This document shows, piece by piece, positions 15,202 to 15,923 of a DNA stretch of 15,923 nt; position 1 is the first letter of the stretch; each line of letters opens with the position of its first letter. A program made the translations under genes and the position numbers. Source of the DNA: an uncultured Candidatus Saccharibacteria bacterium (GTDB lineage Bacteria; Patescibacteriota; Saccharimonadia; Saccharimonadales; Saccharimonadaceae). The notes beneath the pieces are model-generated. The model did no database searches. It was not told where the DNA came from and saw only the letters and a program-made list of their open reading frames with translations. Where the stretch lies: positions 1 to 15,923 of the forward strand of contig CALJRR010000046.1 of assembly GCA_937976315.1 (NCBI GenBank). The letters are read 5' to 3'.

Positions 15202-15923
15202 TTATCTTATGATTATTTCCTGTTTTATCGAAGAGGTCTTAATAGCCAAAAAACCTAGCAATTCCACTAAAGGTAAAAACATATTGACGCCATAGCTATT
15301 CGAAGTCTTATCATCTTCCGGATTCAACGGACTATCATCAGCCCAAACCCCCGGATAAACGCCAGACATATTTGTATTATTGGCGATGTATTCGTCACAA
15401 TTATAATTAGCTTTTTCCTCCGATGAATTATCTGATAAAACAGGAATTTCTTGAAAAACTGGAATATTTAAATCCCTATTCAAGACATTATCGGTATCAT
15501 CACAATAATCGCTCGACTCTTCGATTTTTACAGAGCATTTTATTTCATCGCAATCATCTGTAGTGATCAATTCGCTACATTCTTCAGTCAATTCAGTTTT
15601 TTCCGCGACTTTTTTCACAACCTCATCAACGATATTATTCCGATCAATTGTGTCATCGGCTAATTTCAAATCAGGAATAAATTGCCCTATTACTTCAGAC
15701 TTATTAGTCGGCAATTCTTCCAATTCACACACGCCTTCTTCATCCAACTCTACACGATCACCCAAATCATCCAATTCACGCGTAGCTTCTTTGCTCAATT
15801 CTGCGCAATCACCCGAATCATCCACCGCATTATCCGTTTTGTTCACAACCGCACGATCATCAGAAATCTCAGCCGCAGCAATATTCTCTGAATCTTCGAA
15901 ATATACTTCACGCTCTTTAAAAT
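15202..15923 (-). CDS. Highly acidic repeat-containing hypothetical protein, 5' end outside window
   Basis: The frame is open to the right edge: upstream of the GTG at 15846 it continues without stop as FKEREVYFEDSENIAAAEISDDRAVV, so the true start lies outside. About 240 residues are visible, extremely rich in Asp and Glu, with several isolated cysteines. Two adjacent 17-residue units, DDSGDCAELSKEATREL (15772-15822) and DDLGDRVELDEEGVCEL (15721-15771), share 9 identities. The C-terminus changes character: VYPGVWADDSPLNPEDD, then a hydrophobic stretch MFLPLVELLGFLAIK and a basic tail. I recognise no family. It lies 26 nt upstream of the hsdM ATG on the same strand, but hsdM appears to have its own promoter. 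Confidence 0.75.
   Translation of the reverse strand, partial: FKEREVYFEDSENIAAAEISDDRAVVNKTDNAVDDSGDCAELSKEATRELDDLGDRVELDEEGVCELEELPTNKSEVIGQFIPDLKLADDTIDRNNIVDEVVKKVAEKTELTEECSELITTDDCDEIKCSVKIEESSDYCDDTDNVLNRDLNIPVFQEIPVLSDNSSEEKANYNCDEYIANNTNMSGVYPGVWADDSPLNPEDDKTSNSYGVNMFLPLVELLGFLAIKTSSIKQEIIIR
15721..15822 (-). repeat. Two degenerate 51-bp tandem repeats in the acidic protein gene
   Basis: Units 15772-15822 and 15721-15771 encode 17-residue acidic repeats of the form DDxGDxxELxxExxxEL. The DNA is also clearly similar (both begin GATGATT and end GAATTG), so they look like an internal duplication that has drifted. Confidence 0.65.

Overview
The window looks like chromosomal DNA of a small-genome bacterium, most likely a Candidatus Saccharibacteria (TM7) or other Patescibacteria member. 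This is an inference from gene style: moderate-to-low GC by eye, very tight packing with only two gaps of about 100 bp, ATGA and 8-nt gene overlaps, and lineage-type hypothetical proteins. No rRNA or ribosomal protein marker is present to prove it. TGA acts as a stop codon: the methyltransferase gene, the CVPC membrane protein gene and the second hsdS each end in TGA overlapping the next ATG. This argues against the TGA=Gly code of Gracilibacteria/Absconditabacteria.

Layout, left to right. (1) Positions 1-1894, + strand: the 3' two thirds of clpB, the disaggregase; its start lies outside the window. (2) 1902-4098, +: a three-gene operon linked by ATGA overlaps, comprising a SAM-dependent methyltransferase, a five-helix membrane protein whose only two cysteines form an intramembrane CVPC motif, and a membrane-anchored DsbA-like protein with a CSFC active site. 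A small hairpin plus T-run follows. (3) 6087-4206, - strand: a two-gene ABC-2 type exporter (ATPase, permease). (4) 6182-7618, +: a membrane-anchored PdaC-type polysaccharide deacetylase with a complete NodB catalytic motif set. (5) 8451-7621, -: an unrecognised 200-residue protein and a DUF167/YggU protein, directly downstream of the restriction locus. (6) 15175-8484, -: a type I restriction-modification operon resembling the IC (EcoR124I) group, in the order hsdM, Bro-N/DinD-like gene, half-hsdS, half-hsdS, hsdR. (7) Right edge, -: a very acidic, repeat-containing protein that continues beyond the window.

The most interesting part is the restriction locus. The specificity subunit is encoded as two half-length genes, each with its own N-terminal signature, separated by a frame change at a (GA)4 tract. 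One extra GA unit would fuse them into a single protein of about 391 residues. The first half also has three perfect 12-bp repeats encoding ELEA in the spacer helix, the same kind of position where EcoR124I and EcoR124II differ by a 12-bp TAEL unit that changes the recognition spacing. A DinD/Bro-N gene lies between hsdM and hsdS with 8-nt overlaps on both sides.

A second theme is expression. The methyltransferase, deacetylase and hsdM genes have a TATAAT/TATACT box ending 6-7 nt before the ATG and no Shine-Dalgarno sequence, which suggests leaderless mRNAs. Several other genes (dsbA-like, Bro-N, the 200-residue protein, the ABC ATPase) have recognisable Shine-Dalgarno sequences.
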